Assembly (NCBI RefSeq): GCF_000305935.1
Contig: NC_018870.1
Location: 2,341,001-2,405,000, forward strand
DNA from: Thermacetogenium phaeum DSM 12270
GTDB lineage: Bacteria; Bacillota; DSM-12270; Thermacetogeniales; Thermacetogeniaceae
DNA length: 64,000 nucleotides
Reading direction: 5' to 3'
Below are positions 60,784 to 64,000 of this stretch, piece by piece. Below the pieces are notes generated by a model. The model was given only the letters and a program-made list of their open reading frames with translations, was not told the origin of the DNA and did not search any database. Each line of letters begins with the position of its first letter. Position 1 is the first letter of the stretch. The translations under genes and the position numbers were made by a program.

Positions 60784-62564
60784 TACCGCATCCCCTCCTC
60801 ATCCCTGGTTTTGATGGCATCGTGCTTGCAGACCTGTTCGCAGACACCGCACCCGGCACAGCTGAGGGGATCGATGGACGGGAACCCCTCTTCGTCCAGG
60901 GAAATGGCCGGACACCCCAGGCGCAGGCAGCTCTTGCACTTCTTGCAGGAATCCACCGCAACCTCCCGGCAGCTGCCTTTCCGGACACCCCTGATCAGCC
61001 AGCAGGGAGCCTTGATCACAATGGCCACACTGTCCGCAGAGGTTTTGGCATCCCTGATGGCCTCCCGGATCCCCCTCAGGTCGTAGGCATTGACGGTTAG
61101 CACCCGGTCGAAGCCCACCGCCCGGAAGATGCGCTCCGGTTCCTGAACGAAGACCGATTCCCCGCTCAGGTTGCGGCCGGTCCCCGGGTTCTCCTGATGC
61201 CCGGTCATGGCCGTTATCCGGTTATCCAGAACAACCGGGACGATTGCCCTCTTGTTGAATATGGCGTCTACGGCTCCGGTGATCCCGGAATGATAAAAGG
61301 TGGAATCCCCCAAAACCCCGAATACCTTCTCCCCTTCGGGGCAGTTCATGCTCAGACCGAGGGCGATGGAAAAACCGCCCCCCATACAGGCGGAAACGTC
61401 GATGCCGTCCAGTGGCGGCGCGGCACCCAGGGTATAACAGCCGATGTCCCCGACCACCATCACCTTTTCCTTCTTGGCCAGGTAAAAGAAGGCCCTGTGG
61501 GGGCAGCCGGCGCAGAGGATGGGCGGGCGTGCCGGAACGCCGGGGGCGGGTTCTGTCGCTGCAGGATCCAGGGGTTCAACCGGTTCCAGCCCGGCTGCGG
61601 AGAGGGAGGCGGCCACCAGCTGGGGGTTCAGCTCAAAGAACGGAGAGATGTACTTCTTGCCTTCGCAGCTAACCCCGAGGGCGCGGACGCTCTCCTCCAG
61701 ATAAGGGTCGAGCTCCTCCACAACATAAACCCTTTTCACCCTGCGGGCAAACTCCAGGATCACCTCCCGGTCAAGGGGGTAGACGAGCCCCAGTTTGAGG
61801 ACGGAGTACCTGTCCCCGTAAGCCTCCTTGACGTAGTTGTAAGAAGCGCCTGAGGTGATGATCCCCACTTCAGAGCCGGTGATCTCCATGACGTTGACGG
61901 AACGGGCGTCCTGATCCCGTAAGAGGCTGGCAAGGTTTTTCTCCAATACCAGCCGCCTCTGGCGGGCATGGGCCGGCAGAACCACAAATTTCGGAACATT
62001 GCGCTCATAGGGCCGCTGTGCCCTCCGGTATTCCATCTCCGGATCGATATCCACAAGCCCCCGGGAGTGGCTGACCCGCGTCACCAGGCGCAGGAGAAAG
62101 GGCACGTCATAGCGCTCGCTCAACTCAAAGGCCAACCTGGCAAAGTGGAGGCACTCCCGGCTGTCGCCCGGCTCCAGCATGGGAACCTTGGCATGCAGGG
62201 CATACCACCTGTTGTCCTGTTCGTTTTGAGAGCTGTGCATCCCCGGGTCATCGGCAACGGCGATCACCAGGCCGCCGTTGACACCCATGTAGGCTATCGT
62301 AAAGAGGGGGTCTGCGGCCACATTGAGACCAACGTGCTTCATGGTCACCAGGGCGCGCCAGCCGCTGACGCAGGCCCCGTACGCCTCTTCCAGGGCTACC
62401 TTTTCATTGACCGTCCAGGCCACCTCGGGCCCCTTGATTTCCGCCAGGGCTTCCACGATCTCCGTGCTGGGAGTCCCCGGATAGCCGATTCCCAGGCCGA
62501 CACCCGCCTCCCAGGCACCCCGGGCGACGGCTTCATTTCCCGATAAAATCACCTTCTGCTGCAA
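60783..62564 (-). CDS. iorA: indolepyruvate ferredoxin oxidoreductase, alpha subunit
   Basis: About 593 residues. The first part has the pyrimidine-binding domain (GIGYPGTPSTEIVEALAEI, TVNEKVALEEAYGACVSGWRALVTMKHVG). The second has the TPP domain with GDIGCYTLG and CMGGGFSIALG. The C-terminus carries a two-cluster ferredoxin (CKKCKSCLRLGCP, CAGCGVCEQVC). I favour the TTG at 62564 (LQQKVILSGNEA) because AAGGAGGG is placed 10 nt before it; an upstream TTG at 62606 has no site. It oxidises indole-, phenyl- and hydroxyphenylpyruvate. Confidence 0.93.
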   Translation of the reverse strand: MQQKVILSGNEAVARGAWEAGVGLGIGYPGTPSTEIVEALAEIKGPEVAWTVNEKVALEEAYGACVSGWRALVTMKHVGLNVAADPLFTIAYMGVNGGLVIAVADDPGMHSSQNEQDNRWYALHAKVPMLEPGDSRECLHFARLAFELSERYDVPFLLRLVTRVSHSRGLVDIDPEMEYRRAQRPYERNVPKFVVLPAHARQRRLVLEKNLASLLRDQDARSVNVMEITGSEVGIITSGASYNYVKEAYGDRYSVLKLGLVYPLDREVILEFARRVKRVYVVEELDPYLEESVRALGVSCEGKKYISPFFELNPQLVAASLSAAGLEPVEPLDPAATEPAPGVPARPPILCAGCPHRAFFYLAKKEKVMVVGDIGCYTLGAAPPLDGIDVSACMGGGFSIALGLSMNCPEGEKVFGVLGDSTFYHSGITGAVDAIFNKRAIVPVVLDNRITAMTGHQENPGTGRNLSGESVFVQEPERIFRAVGFDRVLTVNAYDLRGIREAIRDAKTSADSVAIVIKAPCWLIRGVRKGSCREVAVDSCKKCKSCLRLGCPAISLDEEGFPSIDPLSCAGCGVCEQVCKHDAIKTRDEEGMR

Positions 62565-62754
62565 CTCACTACTTCCCTCCTTATTTCCTGCCTCATCAAT
62601 AACCAATTCTCCATCGAAGAGGCGGAATCCTTTAACCCGCTTTGTGAATGTGCTCCCGCCTCTACCTTAAAGCTCCGCCCCCCGTAGCATTTGTTAAGTA
62701 TGCTTTAACAGCGGCCGGCCAGGGTAACCGGTATCTTCCCCCTAAATGAATCAA

Positions 62755-62778
62755 GACCCGGACTTACCCGTCCGGGTC
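62755..62778 (-). terminator. terminator of the phenylacetate-CoA ligase gene
   Basis: GACCCGGAC at 62755-62763 pairs with GTCCGGGTC at 62770-62778 with a 6-base loop; the minus strand continues with TTGATT. iorA therefore has its own start of transcription or depends on read-through. Confidence 0.7.
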
Positions 62779-62856
62779 CTGAGAGGAAAACCAATCGTTT
62801 TTCTTACCCTTCGCCCCCCTCGGGCACTTTAGAGAAGAAGGGTAACTCCCAAAGGA

Positions 62857-64000
62857 TCAGACCTCTCTCCGGTCGAAGACCCTCTTCGTCTTCTTCTCAC
62901 TTCTGGGGAGGCTGCCGCAGGGAACGATCTCGACGTCGGCCTGGATCCCGATCACCCTCTTGATGTTCCTCCTGCAGGCTGCCGCCGTTTCTACCGGGTC
63001 CGCCCCCGGCTCCCCCTCCACCCGGATGAGGATGGCATCCTTCCCGTTCCGGCGGGAAAGAATCACCTGGTACTCGCTACTTGCTCCCGGGGTGAGTTTT
63101 AAGGCGTCATCAATCTGCCCGGGGAAGACCAGCACCCCTTTGACCTTGAAGGACTCGTCGCTGCGCCCCAGGATCCGGTCGATCATGGGGTAGGGGCTGC
63201 CGCAGGGGCAGGCCTCCGGGAGGATGCGGGTGATATCCCTGGTGCGGTAACGCACCAACGGCATCCCTTCTTTAGTCAGGGTAGTGATGACCAGTTCGCC
63301 TTCCCTACCGGGGGGGAGGACCTCCCCGGTATCCGGGTCGATGATCTCAAAGTAAAGGCAATCGCTCCAGTAGTGAATACCGGCGTGGCAGGGGCAGTCG
63401 ATGCCGATGCCGGGGCCGTAGATCTCGGTTAACCCGTAAATATCGAAGATATCGATGTTCAGGATGGATGAAATGCGCTGCCGCATCTTCTCCCCCCAGC
63501 GCTCCGAACCGAAGATGCCGATCCGCAGAGAGATGCGGTCCCTTAAACCCCTTTTGGCGATCTCCTCTGCCAGCAGGAGCCCGTAAGATGCCGTGCCGAT
63601 GATGACCGTGGACTTCAGGTCCACCATCATCTCCAGCTGCTTCTCGGTGTTCCCCGGCCCCATGGGAATGGCCATCGCCCCGAGCCTCTCCGTACCTGCC
63701 TGAAAGCCGATCCCGGCAGTCCAGAGCCCGTAGCCCGGGGTTATCTGAACGCGGTCGCGCCTTCCCACACCAGCATAGCGCAGACAGCGGGCCATCAACT
63801 CGGCAAAGGTATCCACATCATTTCTCGTATAGGGGATGATGATGGGCTTGCCGGTGGTACCTGATGAGGCGTGGATCCTGACGATCTCCTCCTCGTCGGC
63901 CGACCGCAGGTACTCGATGGGGTACTGACGCAGCTCCTGCTTCACCGTAAAGGGTACACGGGCAAAATCCTCCGGGGTGCGAATGTCCTCCGGCCTGATC
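62857..64000 (-). CDS. paaK: phenylacetate-CoA ligase (5' part beyond the window)
   Basis: 381 residues are visible and the frame stays open to the window edge (..RTPEDFARVPFTVKQELRQYP). VRIHASSGTTGKPIIIPYTRND is the AMP-binding motif, GIFGSERWGEKMRQRI and DIFDIYGLTEIYGPGIG follow, and YRTRDITRILPEACPCGSPYP and the C-terminal RIVPCGSLPRSEKKTKRVFDRR region match PaaK. It converts aryl-acetates and CoA to thioesters, or runs in reverse to conserve energy. It lies upstream of iorAB in the same direction, a pairing common in aromatic amino-acid fermenters. Confidence 0.92.
   Translation of the reverse strand, partial: IRPEDIRTPEDFARVPFTVKQELRQYPIEYLRSADEEEIVRIHASSGTTGKPIIIPYTRNDVDTFAELMARCLRYAGVGRRDRVQITPGYGLWTAGIGFQAGTERLGAMAIPMGPGNTEKQLEMMVDLKSTVIIGTASYGLLLAEEIAKRGLRDRISLRIGIFGSERWGEKMRQRISSILNIDIFDIYGLTEIYGPGIGIDCPCHAGIHYWSDCLYFEIIDPDTGEVLPPGREGELVITTLTKEGMPLVRYRTRDITRILPEACPCGSPYPMIDRILGRSDESFKVKGVLVFPGQIDDALKLTPGASSEYQVILSRRNGKDAILIRVEGEPGADPVETAAACRRNIKRVIGIQADVEIVPCGSLPRSEKKTKRVFDRREV

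Overview
The window looks like a chromosomal segment of an anaerobic, low-to-medium-GC Firmicute (class Clostridia, perhaps a peptococcal or thermoanaerobacterial amino-acid or syntrophic fermenter). Signs of this are oxygen-defence rubrerythrin and rubredoxin proteins, paired MinD-type ATPases with ferredoxin domains, indolepyruvate:ferredoxin oxidoreductase beside phenylacetate-CoA ligase, strong Shine-Dalgarno sites with TTG/GTG starts, and Firmicutes-type prophage and IS21 elements. The species cannot be named from the sequence.

Layout. (1) Positions 1-16.7 kb are the head, packaging and tail part of an HK97-type siphoprophage on the minus strand. Reading right to left it runs: small terminase, two ParB-methyltransferase fusions, an amidoligase / gamma-glutamylcyclotransferase cassette, large terminase split by a 339-residue class 3 intein, portal, ClpP-type protease, capsid, connectors, tail tube, frameshifted tail chaperones and tape measure (cut by the window start). 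A plus-strand gene with its own promoter and operator sits between terminase and portal. (2) Positions 16.8-23.3 kb are an insertion-sequence nest: an IS21 relic split by a decayed IS3 element, then an intact inverted IS21. It occupies the place where lysogeny and replication genes would be expected. (3) Positions 23.3-25.3 kb hold serine recombinases. (4) Positions 25.3-32.4 kb are an AT-rich minus-strand island: a ferredoxin-rubrerythrin fusion, a rubredoxin protein, and an operon resembling the orange-protein (ORP) cluster (NifX-like x2, MinD-like x2, Mrp, NifU-like, DUF134 regulator, DUF5320) behind a promoter with twin palindromes.

(5) Positions 32.8-37.7 kb are mixed housekeeping and small genes (RNA methyltransferase, radical SAM protein, Spy-like protein, MNT/HEPN pair) and the relic of a molybdate/tungstate-type ABC transporter. 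(6) Positions 37.7-45.8 kb hold a MacAB-like efflux operon with a TolC-like protein, divergent from a repeat protein that seems to start with ATT, followed by a two-component system. (7) Positions 46.1-51.3 kb hold a second MacAB-like operon and a DUF169 gene, flanked on both sides by copies of one unidentified repeat. (8) Positions 51.96-52.95 kb hold an ORF-less group IIC intron inserted directly after the terminator of a His-Gln-Lys tRNA cluster. (9) Positions 53.6-64 kb hold an EamA transporter, a branched-chain amino-acid ABC operon without livF, rtcB, iorAB and paaK (cut by the window end). The last genes fit uptake and ferredoxin-linked oxidation of amino acids.

The most notable items are the class 3 intein in the terminase P-loop, the amidoligase cassette with an apparently inactive paralogue, the ORP-like operon with its twin-palindrome promoter, the rubrerythrin fusion with an internal start, the probable ATT start, and the group IIC intron behind the tRNA terminator.
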